DNA from: Bacteroidota bacterium | GTDB taxonomy: Bacteria; Bacteroidota; Bacteroidia; Bacteroidales; JAADJA01 | NCBI GenBank assembly: GCA_020444515.1 | Contig: JAHLKX010000006.1 | Span: 248,001 to 312,000, forward strand | Reading direction: 5' to 3' | Length of the DNA: 64,000 nt | Shown: positions 1-9,217 of the stretch, piece by piece | Layout: every line of letters begins with the position of its first letter | How positions within the stretch are numbered: position 1 is the first letter of the stretch | Position numbers and translations under genes: made by a program | The notes under the pieces: model-generated | Database searches by the model: none | What the model was told of the DNA's origin: nothing | Seen by the model: the letters and a program-made list of their open reading frames with translations, nothing else

Positions 1-1074
1 ATGCTATTCAGCATTGGGTTGGTATATTCACAGTTTCATTATTTATTAAATAAAGATCTGGGATTGAATTACAAAAATGTTTTATCCATTCCTTTGTTCA
101 ATCATAATTCTGAAGAAGAAGTTCAACGTATTCGAAATTCATTTCAGAATGTTCCCGGGGTGGTGGATATTTCGCATGTGTCATTTGTCAATGGTGTCAG
201 TGGCTCTCAAAGCACGATTCATGTTGATGATTCAGCCCAAACCCGGATAACCTGCCGAATTGGTTACGTGGATTATAATTTTTTCCCGATGATGGGTATC
301 CCTGTTGTCGAAGGCCGCAATTTTAATCATGATTACGCGCTGGATGAAAAAGAAGCACTTATACTGAACCAGGCTGCTGTAGACTTTCTTGGTTGGGGAA
401 ATCCCATCGGTAAAACGTTCCTGCCCATCATGGATACCGTAAATAAGCGCAAAGTAATAGGTGTGATCAGAGATTATCATTATTATTCCCTTCATTCAAA
501 AATTGAACCTGCCGCCTACATCATCCGACCTTCAAGTTCGTATACTCTGGCTGTCAAATTAGATGCCGGCAGTGGAACCAAGACGGTTAGTGCTATTGAA
601 GAAAAATGGGATGATTTATTCCCTGGAGTCCCTTTTGAGTACCAATATGCGGCCGATTACATCGAACAAATGTACCGTGATGAAGGAAACGCGCTGAAAT
701 TGTTCACCTATTTTACTGTGTTATCTATTCTGATTTCATGCCTCGGACTTTACGGTTTGACTGCATTGATGACTGAGCGAAGGACCAAAGAAATAGGTGT
801 TCGTAAAGTTTTTGGCGGATCGGTAACGCAGATTATGATGCTGCTAATTAAAGGTTATGTATTCCTCATTATAATTGCTTCTATAGTGGCATTGCCCCTG
901 GGTTGGTATTTTATGTCCGAAGCACTTGATAACTTTGCATACAGGATAGATATATCCTGGTACTATTTTATCCTTCCGGTATTGGTTGTTGGTATTTTTG
1001 CTTTAATGACAGCAGCTTACCATGCTGTTAAGGCTGCCAGTATGAATCCGGTGGATGCCATCCGTTATGAATAA
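1..1074 (+). CDS. ABC transporter permease, MacB/FtsX family (C-terminal part, cut by window start)
   Basis: This is the C-terminal half of an inner-membrane permease of the MacB/FtsX type, which couples a cytoplasmic ATPase to a periplasmic domain to move lipids, peptides or lipoproteins. Its full-length paralogs at 1422 and 4485 have about 800 residues; only 357 are present here. The first residues align with the middle of those paralogs (the NKDLG region after the fifth membrane segment), so the methionine at position 1 is internal. Visible are the second periplasmic MacB-type domain, a membrane segment near residue 240, the conserved RTKEIGVRKVFG loop near 260, and two final membrane helices. 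It ends in the family-typical NPVDAIRYE. It is 16 bp from the next gene, so probably co-transcribed. The substrate is unknown. Confidence 0.9.
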   Translation: MLFSIGLVYSQFHYLLNKDLGLNYKNVLSIPLFNHNSEEEVQRIRNSFQNVPGVVDISHVSFVNGVSGSQSTIHVDDSAQTRITCRIGYVDYNFFPMMGIPVVEGRNFNHDYALDEKEALILNQAAVDFLGWGNPIGKTFLPIMDTVNKRKVIGVIRDYHYYSLHSKIEPAAYIIRPSSSYTLAVKLDAGSGTKTVSAIEEKWDDLFPGVPFEYQYAADYIEQMYRDEGNALKLFTYFTVLSILISCLGLYGLTALMTERRTKEIGVRKVFGGSVTQIMMLLIKGYVFLIIIASIVALPLGWYFMSEALDNFAYRIDISWYYFILPVLVVGIFALMTAAYHAVKAASMNPVDAIRYE

Positions 1075-1090
1075 TTAAACCTTAAAAGTT

Positions 1091-1363
1091 ATGAGAGAAG
1101 TCGTAATTCTGATTCCGGATATTGAACCTGAACAAAACGTCGAAATTGAAGTAAGTATTAATGGTAAAAAAAGAACCATTCATTACAAAGTAGAACTATT
1201 GAGCTGGGAACAACATGAAGTACCTCCAAAAGATAAAGTGACAGTTTTAAAACACTTTATCAGAGAAAAGGAAAAGGATTGGGAACTGATGGAGATTGGA
1301 GCCCCTGACAATGGGAATATTCCATTAATGTTCCGACGGAAGGAAGACCTGATGAAAAGTTGA
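1091..1363 (+). CDS. Small hypothetical protein between ABC permease genes
   Basis: I do not recognise this 90-residue protein. It starts with ATG 16 bp after the preceding permease and stops 58 bp before the next one, so it is probably part of the same transcription unit. It has no signal peptide or membrane segment and is rich in charged residues (Lys, Glu), with beta-like stretches (EIEVSINGKKRTIHYKV), suggesting a small soluble cytoplasmic protein. Its position inside a run of FtsX-type permeases hints at a role linked to the transporter, but that is inference. Codon use resembles the neighbours. A non-coding origin is unlikely because the frame is open in a tight operon gap. Confidence 0.6.
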   Translation: MREVVILIPDIEPEQNVEIEVSINGKKRTIHYKVELLSWEQHEVPPKDKVTVLKHFIREKEKDWELMEIGAPDNGNIPLMFRRKEDLMKS

Positions 1364-1421
1364 AAACAGATCAGAAATTCCAATTGGTATCACCTTATGT
1401 TTCCGATCATACCTCATTCCT

Positions 1422-3824
1422 ATGTTTAAAAATTATTTAACAACAACCATTCGAAACCTTATTAGGCAAAAAGGCTATTCAATTATCAATATCCTGGGGT
1501 TGTCCATTGGTTTGGCGGCATTTATTTTGATTGTATTATTTGTTCGGCATGAATTGAGCTATGATCGGTTCCATGAGAATGCTAATCGGATCTATAGGGT
1601 TTGCATTGATGGAATGGTAGCTGGTGACCCACTTAACGTAGCTGTTTCAGCACCCCCTGCGGGACCGGCCATGATAAGGGAATATCCTGAGATAATTGCT
1701 CAGACACGAATTAAAGAAATGCCCCAGACCGTGTTATTCAATTACCAGGGAAAAAAATTCTATCAGGACGGGCTCCTTTTTGTTGATTCCTCATTTTTCA
1801 AAATATTTTCTTTTAACCTGCTAAGAGGCAATCCTACTGCTGCTCTTGTGGAGCCATACAGTCTTGTTTTAACAGAAACGACGGCTATCAAATACTTTGG
1901 ATCCGAAGATCCCATAGGGAAAATGATCAAAATGAATGATAAGTCCGAATTCAGGGTGACAGGAATTGTCGCAGACCCTCCTTCCAATGCCCATTTTGGG
2001 TTTAAGGTTCTGGCTTCCTTCTCTACAATGATTAAACAAAACGGCGCAGAAGCTTATGAAAATTGGGGTACATTGAGTTTACACACATATGTATTGCTTG
2101 CCAAAGGTGTTGATCCAAAGCTTTTGAATCAAAGGTTCCCTGATTTGTATTTAAAATACATGACCGATCTCAAGGAAATGGACAACATACGTTTTGAACC
2201 TTATTTGCAACCCATTACCCGCATTCATTTGCATTCGCACCTCATGGCTGAAATTGAACCTAACAGCGACATTGCTTATATCTATACGTTTATGGCTATT
2301 GCTGCCTTTATATTACTGATCGCATGCATCAATTTTATGAACCTTTCCACAGCAAGATCGGTGAAAAGATCCAAAGAAGTTGGCTTGCGAAAAGTTGTTG
2401 GAGCCACAAGAAACCATTTAATTTTACAATTCATTGGTGAGTCCGCTTTGATCAGCCTCATCAGTACTGCTTTTGCCTTGTTAATCGTTGAATTATTGCT
2501 CCCGGTGTTTAACCATGTGCTTGACCAGTCACTGACTTTAACCATTTTTACAAACGGACAAAATTTCCTGTCTTTGCTTTTACTTGCTTTAATTGTAGGT
2601 CTTATGGCCGGCAGTTATCCTGCATTCTACCTTTCAGCTTTCAGACCCATTAGGGTATTAAAAGGAACATTAAGAAAAGGTAATAAAAAATCAACCACAC
2701 GTAATCTGCTGGTAATTGTGCAATTTACCATTTCAATTTTTCTGATCATTTGCACAGGGATTATTTATTACCAACTTACTTATCTGAGGCATAAAAAACT
2801 TGGATTTGACAAATCCCATATGGTAATCGTCCCCTTGCGTGGAGAAAGACTTTTAAAGAATGCTGAATACCTTAAATCTCAGTTCAAACAGCTTTCCATT
2901 GTTGAAAATTTAGCCACCTCCCGCTTTGTGCCTGGCAGAGATATGGATGGTACAGGTTATATTCCTGAAGGATATGATGATAATAATCCTGTCATCTTTT
3001 TTACCAATACTGTTGGTTTCGATTATTTGGAAACCATGCAAATGGAAATGGTTGAAGGCAGAGCATTTTCGAAGGAATATGCCACCGATAGTATGGCCAT
3101 CATTGTCAATGAAACCCTGGTTAAAAAGATGGGATGGGATCAACCAATCGGTAAAAAAATTGTTGGCTTTGTTGACACAATTGAAGTTGAACGCCATGTA
3201 ATTGGTGTTGTCAAAGATTTTCATTTCCGCTCCCTGCATGCTGTGGTGGAACCGACCGTTATGTTTATTACGCATAATAATGCCCGGAACCTCAATATCC
3301 GCTTAAAAGCAGGAAACTATGCGCAACAGATTGAAACACTCAGGGAAAAGTGGGAACAAATGGAAGGGGCACTTCCTTTTGATTATTATTTTCTAGACGA
3401 GGATTTTGACAGTCAATACCAGGCTGACCAACGCCTGGGCGAGTTGTTTATCTATTTTACGCTTATCGCTATTTTCATAGCATGCCTCGGTTTGTTTGGT
3501 CTCGCATCATACAATGCAGAGCAGCGAACACGTGAAATTGGAATCCGAAAAGTATTGGGATCTTCGGTGGAAGGAATCATCTTGTTACTCTCTCGGCAAT
3601 TTTCATTGTGGATCGTTATTGCAAACATCATTGCATGGCCATTGGCCTGGTTATTTCTTAACCGGTGGCTGGCCAATTTTGCATACCGAATTCATTTAGC
3701 AAATTACTGGTATATTTTTATTCTGGCAGCTTTAATAACCTTGTTTATTGCGTATATCACGGTCGTTTATCAGGCGATAAAAGCGGCACTCGCCAATCCG
3801 GTTCAAGCGTTAAAGTATGAGTAA
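1422..3824 (+). CDS. ABC transporter permease, MacB/FtsX family
   Basis: This is a full-length (800-residue) inner-membrane permease made of two tandem FtsX/MacB halves. An N-terminal membrane helix (residues 20-42) is followed by a MacB_PCD periplasmic domain with FHENANRIYRV near residue 50. Three membrane helices carry the loop RSKEVGLRKVVGA near 320. A second N-helix (about 430-450), a second periplasmic domain and three more helices follow, with RTREIGIRKVLGSS near 705. It ends in NPVQALKYE. Families of such long permeases in Bacteroidota usually pair with a separate MacB-like ATPase, which is not in this window. It is similar to the genes at 1 and 4485, which suggests tandem duplication. 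The substrate cannot be told from the sequence. Confidence 0.92.
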   Translation: MFKNYLTTTIRNLIRQKGYSIINILGLSIGLAAFILIVLFVRHELSYDRFHENANRIYRVCIDGMVAGDPLNVAVSAPPAGPAMIREYPEIIAQTRIKEMPQTVLFNYQGKKFYQDGLLFVDSSFFKIFSFNLLRGNPTAALVEPYSLVLTETTAIKYFGSEDPIGKMIKMNDKSEFRVTGIVADPPSNAHFGFKVLASFSTMIKQNGAEAYENWGTLSLHTYVLLAKGVDPKLLNQRFPDLYLKYMTDLKEMDNIRFEPYLQPITRIHLHSHLMAEIEPNSDIAYIYTFMAIAAFILLIACINFMNLSTARSVKRSKEVGLRKVVGATRNHLILQFIGESALISLISTAFALLIVELLLPVFNHVLDQSLTLTIFTNGQNFLSLLLLALIVGLMAGSYPAFYLSAFRPIRVLKGTLRKGNKKSTTRNLLVIVQFTISIFLIICTGIIYYQLTYLRHKKLGFDKSHMVIVPLRGERLLKNAEYLKSQFKQLSIVENLATSRFVPGRDMDGTGYIPEGYDDNNPVIFFTNTVGFDYLETMQMEMVEGRAFSKEYATDSMAIIVNETLVKKMGWDQPIGKKIVGFVDTIEVERHVIGVVKDFHFRSLHAVVEPTVMFITHNNARNLNIRLKAGNYAQQIETLREKWEQMEGALPFDYYFLDEDFDSQYQADQRLGELFIYFTLIAIFIACLGLFGLASYNAEQRTREIGIRKVLGSSVEGIILLLSRQFSLWIVIANIIAWPLAWLFLNRWLANFAYRIHLANYWYIFILAALITLFIAYITVVYQAIKAALANPVQALKYE

Positions 3825-3838
3825 CTAACATAAAGCCT

Positions 3839-4303
3839 ATGAAAACATTAATGATTTTATTTGTCCTAATGATGTCAACCCCCCTTATTATCTTGGCACA
3901 GAATCATCAGGAGGTAGACCAATTATTGACTGATTGGCACAATGCTGCGGCTGTTGGCAATCAGGATGAATATTTTAATTACCTTGATGATAACAGCATA
4001 TACATTGGAACCGATTCAACAGAGATCTGGACCAAAGATGCATTTTATGAATGGGCAACTCCGCACTTTGAAAAAGAAAAAACCTGGACTTTTGTTGCAA
4101 CGCATCGGGACATTTATTTTTCAGATGATGGACTGGTCGCATGGTTTGATGAGTTGGTAGATTATGGATCAGGAACGCTTCGTGGCTCAGGAGTTTTGCA
4201 AAAGCGGGGCAATGAATGGAAGATTATGCAATATGTGTTGTCTTTACCGGTCCCCAATGATAAATATAAGGCGGTGATGGATGTAATATTGAAAAAAGAA
4301 TAG
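3839..4303 (+). CDS. Secreted NTF2-like (SnoaL/DUF4440-type) protein
   Basis: This 154-residue protein has an N-terminal signal peptide ending near AQ at residues 20-21, then one compact domain of about 130 residues. Its pattern fits the NTF2-like/SnoaL fold: an N-terminal helix with LLTDWHNAAAVGNQDEYFNYL, then YIGTDSTEIWTKDAFYEW, then curved-sheet strands ending RGSGVLQKRGNEWKIMQYVLS. Members bind small molecules or act as accessory domains, and many have no known activity. It begins 14 bp after a permease gene and is likely co-transcribed with it, so it could be a periplasmic accessory factor (inference). A downstream gap of 181 bp separates it from the next permease. Confidence 0.8.
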   Translation: MKTLMILFVLMMSTPLIILAQNHQEVDQLLTDWHNAAAVGNQDEYFNYLDDNSIYIGTDSTEIWTKDAFYEWATPHFEKEKTWTFVATHRDIYFSDDGLVAWFDELVDYGSGTLRGSGVLQKRGNEWKIMQYVLSLPVPNDKYKAVMDVILKKE

Positions 4304-4484
4304 AAAAGAGCCCGGTATTTCACAGAGATCCAATGACTATAACAACTCACGTGCATCTGTTGATTTTCAAAATATAGGATGCAGATCCATACTGTTACAT
4401 TACTTGCTAAACTTCAGGTTTCAGCTATTCATTGTTTAGATTATAAAACCTTCGAATTTATAGTAATTTTTACCTTGAATAATT

Positions 4485-6884
4485 ATGATCAGCAAACTAA
4501 ACACAATCAGAAGAGTTATTTTTCGTCATAAATTTTCATCCATGATCAATATTGGCGGTTTGGCCATTGGACTGGCTGCTGCCATGCTAATTTTTCTCCA
4601 TGTTTCAACCGAATTAAGTTATGATCGGCATTTTAAGGATTCATCCAATATATACCGCCTTGCTGTCAATGCCAGCATGTCCGGAAAAAGTTTCAGTGCT
4701 GCAGTAACCGGGGGACCCTTAGCTGCTATATTGCAGAGTGAATTACCCGAGGTTATTGATTTTACCCGAATTCGGGAAGGCCGCATGTCCTTATTGAAAA
4801 TTGGTGAACGGAGTTTTTATGAAGAGAATATATTGTATGCAGATTCAGGATTCTTCAGGATTTTCTCATATAGCTTGCTGAGGGGTGATCCTGATCAGGC
4901 TTTGATCAATCCCAACTCAATTGTTCTAACGGAAATGATGGCTCAGAAAATCTTTGGTGATACCGATCCAATGGGGCAAACCATAAAATGGAACAATGAG
5001 CAAAACTTCATAGTAACTGGTATTTTAAAGGACTCTGGTGAAAAGTCGCATTTAAATTTTAACATGCTTGTCTCGTTTTCAACCCTTTATCAGAATGAGC
5101 GATTTAAAAGTCTTTTGCAATCCTTTTTTGCCTACACCACCCTTAATTATATAAAAGTCAGAACAGGAACTGATCAAATGATTCTGGAGGAGAAAATAGC
5201 CCGTGTGGTCAACAAATATATGGGTGATGGCTTATCGGAATATGGAGGTACCTATGAGGTTTTTTTACAGCCACTTACTCGCATTTATTTGCATTCTGAC
5301 TTGCTTCATGAAATGAGAACATCAGGGAATGCATCACACGTTTACATATTTATCGTAGTGGCCATACTGATAATATTGATTGCCTCTATCAATTATATCA
5401 ATCAAAGCACTGCATTGTCATCAATTCGTGCCAAAGAAGTAGGCATAAGAAAAGTTTTTGGGGCCAATCGGTTTATGCTTTTCAGGAAATTCATGCTTGA
5501 ATCCATGTTTTTTGTTCTAATCAGCTTTTGTTTGGGCCTGATTTTGCTTTGGATTGCGCTTCCACTATACAATAACCTATCGGGTAACCATTATTCTATG
5601 GATGGCCTTCTCAACGTTCAGTCTGTTTTAGCGGGCCTCTTTTTCATCTGGTTAATAGCATTTTTAGCCGGTATTTATCCCGCATTTTATATATCCGGAT
5701 TTAATCCTGAAAGAGCTTTGAAAGGATCCTTTTTGGTGCAGAAAGGAAAGCCGCTTCTTCGCAATATTACTGTTATCATTCAATTTGTTATTTCTATTTT
5801 TCTTATTGCTTCAACCCTTTTGATTCATAGGCAATTAAGTTATTTAACCAATAAAGATTTGGGTGTAAACATTGATGATATGATGGTGATCCCTTTGCGG
5901 AATACCGAATTGATGTCGCGTTATCAAACCTTAAAAGGAGAGATCAAAAATATACCTGGGGTAAAAGAAGTTACAGGATCATCAGCATATCTTGGAAATT
6001 TCCAGCAGCGAAGGGGGTTTTATCCTGAAGGTGGTACCATAAACGACATGGTTTTGACGCTTAATATGCAGGTTGATGATAATTATCTCGATGTTGTTGA
6101 TGCTTCTATAACAGCTGGAAGGAACTTTTTTGACAACAGCATTGCAGATTCAAATGCAATTATTATCAATAAAGCCTACAAAGATTATCTGGGTTGGGAT
6201 GACCCCCTGGGTAAATCCATTTTTATTCCGGGGAATTCTGAAACCAATGTCTATCAGCTGAAAATTGTTGGTGTAGTGGATGATTTTCATTATGCCTCGC
6301 TCCATGAGGAGGTGAAGCCTCTCATTATCATGAATGATGTTAAAAAAAGCAGATATATGATGGTAAAAATGAATGCTCAAAACCAGAAAAGTACTCTGGA
6401 TGCATTGTCGGCCAAATGGAATGCTTTGAATCCTGATTACCCATTTGAATACTTCATGCAACAATCCATTTACGATAAAATGTATTCTAAGGAAATGAAT
6501 ATGGGAAAGATGTTTCTTTATTTTTCCATTTTGGCGATGTTCATTGCTTCCCTTGGCTTATTTGCTCTGGCATCGTTTACAGCAATGCGAAGAACTCGGG
6601 AAATTGGCATCCGGAAAGTACTGGGCTGCTCGGTAGATAAGATTTTGAGGATGATAACCTTTGACTTTATGAAGTTGATTGTTTTGGCTATTGTTATTGC
6701 TATACCCATAAGCTGGTTTCTTCTGGAAAAATGGCTTCAGGGGTTTGCTGTCAGAACATCAATTGATGGATGGATATTTTTGATCAGCAGCATTTTGGCA
6801 ATCCTGATAGGTTGCTTAACAGTATTTATACATGCATTGAGAGCCGCGCAAACCAATCCGGTAAATGCACTGAAATATGAATAA
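4485..6884 (+). CDS. ABC transporter permease, MacB/FtsX family
   Basis: This is the third permease paralog in the cluster, 799 residues, with the same two-half architecture: N-terminal helix (about 18-40), MacB-type periplasmic domain, three helices with the loop RAKEVGIRKVFGA near residue 315, a repeat of helix and periplasmic domain, and three final helices with RTREIGIRKVLGCS near 705. It ends NPVNALKYE, matching the other two. Unlike the earlier genes it is preceded by a 181-bp gap, so it may have its own promoter. No ATPase partner is encoded next to it, so it probably uses one encoded elsewhere or upstream of the window. Substrate unknown. Confidence 0.92.
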   Translation: MISKLNTIRRVIFRHKFSSMINIGGLAIGLAAAMLIFLHVSTELSYDRHFKDSSNIYRLAVNASMSGKSFSAAVTGGPLAAILQSELPEVIDFTRIREGRMSLLKIGERSFYEENILYADSGFFRIFSYSLLRGDPDQALINPNSIVLTEMMAQKIFGDTDPMGQTIKWNNEQNFIVTGILKDSGEKSHLNFNMLVSFSTLYQNERFKSLLQSFFAYTTLNYIKVRTGTDQMILEEKIARVVNKYMGDGLSEYGGTYEVFLQPLTRIYLHSDLLHEMRTSGNASHVYIFIVVAILIILIASINYINQSTALSSIRAKEVGIRKVFGANRFMLFRKFMLESMFFVLISFCLGLILLWIALPLYNNLSGNHYSMDGLLNVQSVLAGLFFIWLIAFLAGIYPAFYISGFNPERALKGSFLVQKGKPLLRNITVIIQFVISIFLIASTLLIHRQLSYLTNKDLGVNIDDMMVIPLRNTELMSRYQTLKGEIKNIPGVKEVTGSSAYLGNFQQRRGFYPEGGTINDMVLTLNMQVDDNYLDVVDASITAGRNFFDNSIADSNAIIINKAYKDYLGWDDPLGKSIFIPGNSETNVYQLKIVGVVDDFHYASLHEEVKPLIIMNDVKKSRYMMVKMNAQNQKSTLDALSAKWNALNPDYPFEYFMQQSIYDKMYSKEMNMGKMFLYFSILAMFIASLGLFALASFTAMRRTREIGIRKVLGCSVDKILRMITFDFMKLIVLAIVIAIPISWFLLEKWLQGFAVRTSIDGWIFLISSILAILIGCLTVFIHALRAAQTNPVNALKYE

Positions 6885-7076
6885 ACATGGTATTAGAAGC
6901 CAGATCAGCTTCATATTTTTCCGAACACATTTGTAACAATTCCGGTCAGCTGGCGTCATGTATTTAAAGCCTTTGTCAGTATATTTTGCACAGCAATAGG
7001 AAGTTATAAATTCCGGCATAAACTATGATATCAATGATGAGGGTTACTCATAAGAAAACAAAAACATAATTATACC

Positions 7077-7385
7077 ATGAAGATTACAATGAATCCAAAC
7101 GAACAGGTGGTGAAAGCAGGTGATAGTTCACTGCTTGATAATGGGAGTACTGTAAAAGGAAAATTGATCCTTACCACCCAGCGCATTTATTTTAAAGCCG
7201 AACCCAATGGCGTTGAACATAACGACGTGGAAATCTACCCAAAAGATATTCGTGACGTGTTCTTTTTCAAAGATCGTTTTTTATTTCCTCAGGGTCTGAG
7301 CATTATTACAAAGGATGATGCAGAAAAAAAATTTTTAATTAAAAAGCGGGAAGAGTGGAGTAAGATGATCGTAAAGATGTTTTAA
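7077..7385 (+). CDS. Small GRAM/PH-like domain protein
   Basis: This 102-residue soluble protein has no signal peptide. Its pattern, with GKLILTTQRIYFKAEPNG early and repeated beta strands closed by a C-terminal helix (KKREEWSKMIVKMF), resembles GRAM or bacterial PH-like domains, in which a strand with LTxxRI/LYF is characteristic. Such domains bind lipids or mediate protein contacts, but bacterial members are mostly uncharacterised. The gene stands alone after a 192-bp gap and is convergent with the LytTR regulator gene, 13 bp away at the 3' end. The fold call is from pattern recognition only and the function is unknown. Confidence 0.7.
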   Translation: MKITMNPNEQVVKAGDSSLLDNGSTVKGKLILTTQRIYFKAEPNGVEHNDVEIYPKDIRDVFFFKDRFLFPQGLSIITKDDAEKKFLIKKREEWSKMIVKMF

Positions 7386-7398
7386 GTGAAATAAAGGG

Positions 7399-8157
7399 TT
7401 ATTGATCCAGCCATTGCTTGAAGGAAGTAACTTTCTCTCTTGCAACGATGGCATCAGCATCATTGCTGTGTTTAAGTTCTATTTTTAACCGGCTGTTGGA
7501 ATATGTTATAATATCGTCTATGGCTTCCATCTGGATCAGATATTTACGGTTGATCCTGAAAAAGGATTTGGGATCGACAAGACTTTCCACCTGTTCAAGC
7601 GAATAGTCAATTACATAGTTATGGTTATCCGCTGTATTAAGAAAAGTAGCCTTCTCCAGGCTGTAGAAATAATATATTTCCTCCACCGGGACTGACTTGA
7701 TGTGTTCCCCAATCTTGATTACAAAACGTTTTTTGTGTTGATTATTGAAATTGTTCAGTATCTGATCAAACAACTGGGCATATTTTTCCTGGCCGTGATC
7801 ACCGAAGCTCAGCTTGAACTTATGAAAGGCACTTGATAGTTCATCAAAGTCAATGGGTTTGAGTAAATAGTCGACACTGTTTACCTTAAAAGCACGGATG
7901 GCATATTCATTATAGGCGGTTGTAAAAATGACAGGGCATTTAACTTCTGTTTTCTCAAAAATTTCAAATGACAATCCATCAGCTAATTGAATATCCATCA
8001 ATACAAGGTCAGGATGAGCGTGATTCATAAACCATTCTACACTTTTTTTTACAGAATCCAATGTACCCTTTATATCTATTTGCGGATCGAAACGATGAAC
8101 AAGATTTGCCAGGTGTTCAGCAGCAGGCTTTTCATCTTCTATGATCAATACTCTCAT
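7399..8157 (-). CDS. LytTR-family response regulator
   Basis: This is a transcriptional response regulator of two domains. The receiver domain (residues 1-120) has the acidic pocket E7-D8, the phosphoacceptor Asp55 (in LVLMDIQL), and the conserved Thr and Lys (TTAYNEYAIRAF, DYLLKPI). The C-terminal LytTR DNA-binding domain (about 150-250) shows FVIKIGEHIKSVPVEEIYYFYS and FFRINRKYLIQ. The ATG at 8157 was chosen over the TTG three codons upstream because family members begin directly with MRVLIIEDE. The kinase gene ends only 5 bp upstream, so the pair is co-transcribed. Its likely partner is the LytS-type kinase at 8163. Target genes are not visible here. Confidence 0.93.
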   Translation of the reverse strand: MRVLIIEDEKPAAEHLANLVHRFDPQIDIKGTLDSVKKSVEWFMNHAHPDLVLMDIQLADGLSFEIFEKTEVKCPVIFTTAYNEYAIRAFKVNSVDYLLKPIDFDELSSAFHKFKLSFGDHGQEKYAQLFDQILNNFNNQHKKRFVIKIGEHIKSVPVEEIYYFYSLEKATFLNTADNHNYVIDYSLEQVESLVDPKSFFRINRKYLIQMEAIDDIITYSNSRLKIELKHSNDADAIVAREKVTSFKQWLDQ

Positions 8158-8162
8158 GTGAT

Positions 8163-9197
8163 TCAATTTCTAATAATTGGAATATAGACAACGAAAGATC
8201 CATTTTTTTTCTCAGTTATCACTTTTTTGTTACTGAGAAAGTCATAGCGTTTTCTGAGGGTTTCAAGTCCAATACCACCCGAGTCAGGTATTGCGCTTCT
8301 GGGTTGAAGATTATTGGTCACCACAATATAATCCCTTTCAATACCGACTTTAATTTGAAGAGGATTTTCAGCTGAAACTTCATTGTGTTTAATGGCATTT
8401 TCAAGCAAAAGTTGTATGGATAGAGGCACAACCCGGATGGATTCATCCGGATTTAAATTGATCTCCACCTCAAGATTTTTGTCGTGCCTGATTTTTTGCA
8501 GGAAAATATAGTGTTTACAAAATGCTATTTCCTCCTTTAAGCTTACCAGCTCCGAATCTTTATGCTCCAAAACATATCGATAAACTTCAGACAATTGTTT
8601 TATAAACCGGGCTGCCTGGTCAGCATCCCTGTAAACCAATGTGGTAAGCGTATTCAAACTGTTGAATAAAAAGTGTGGATTCACCTGATTTTTGAGGGCA
8701 TTGTATTGTAGGCGTATACTCTCTTTTTCAAGCCGTTCTTCATTAACTGCAGATTCACGCCATGAACGAAAAAATCCACTGGCAAAAAATATGGATGTAA
8801 TTACAACTGTGATGGCCAGCTCAATGATCATCGTTAATAAGCCACGGCTGAACAATTGATGGATCGTCCAGTCAAAGACAACAACAAACCAAATATAATT
8901 GACGATAATGATATCGACAAGAGAAAAAATGAACATCGATCCAAGGCTCCAGCGCAAGGCTTTGTAAGGCTGTTTTATACCATCGATTTTGCGATGTACA
9001 AACCAACCGATGAATTGATTTCCCTTCCACAAAGTACCTCCGATAAAAAGACTGTATAATGACCCTATCCAAAATCTTTCCCAAATATTTGTAAGATCCA
9101 TGCTGAATAAGAATGACACAGTATTGCCAATCAGAATAACAATCAATAAATCACGCAAATGTGAGAGTACAATACGGGTTTTGTTAAAGTTTTTCAT
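8163..9197 (-). CDS. LytS-family sensor histidine kinase
   Basis: This 344-residue membrane kinase phosphorylates the LytTR regulator encoded next to it. Four hydrophobic segments (about 15-35, 42-62, 85-110, 118-142) form a small membrane sensor without a large extracellular domain. The His_kinase motif NQVNPHFLFNSLNT follows, with the phosphoacceptor His175. The C-terminal ATPase has the N-box QLLLENAIKHN and a short G-box (GGIGLETLRKRYDFL). It starts with ATG 20 bp after the TPR gene and ends 5 bp before the regulator, so receptor, TPR protein, kinase and regulator may be one operon. The signal is unknown. Confidence 0.93.
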   Translation of the reverse strand: MKNFNKTRIVLSHLRDLLIVILIGNTVSFLFSMDLTNIWERFWIGSLYSLFIGGTLWKGNQFIGWFVHRKIDGIKQPYKALRWSLGSMFIFSLVDIIIVNYIWFVVVFDWTIHQLFSRGLLTMIIELAITVVITSIFFASGFFRSWRESAVNEERLEKESIRLQYNALKNQVNPHFLFNSLNTLTTLVYRDADQAARFIKQLSEVYRYVLEHKDSELVSLKEEIAFCKHYIFLQKIRHDKNLEVEINLNPDESIRVVPLSIQLLLENAIKHNEVSAENPLQIKVGIERDYIVVTNNLQPRSAIPDSGGIGLETLRKRYDFLSNKKVITEKKNGSFVVYIPIIRN

Positions 9198-9217
9198 TGC
9201 CTTTCAGAATTGGCCTA

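Noticed and set aside
3525..3540. CACGTGAAA inside a permease gene as parS
   Set aside because: Left half does not match TGTTT; a chance half-site within conserved coding sequence.
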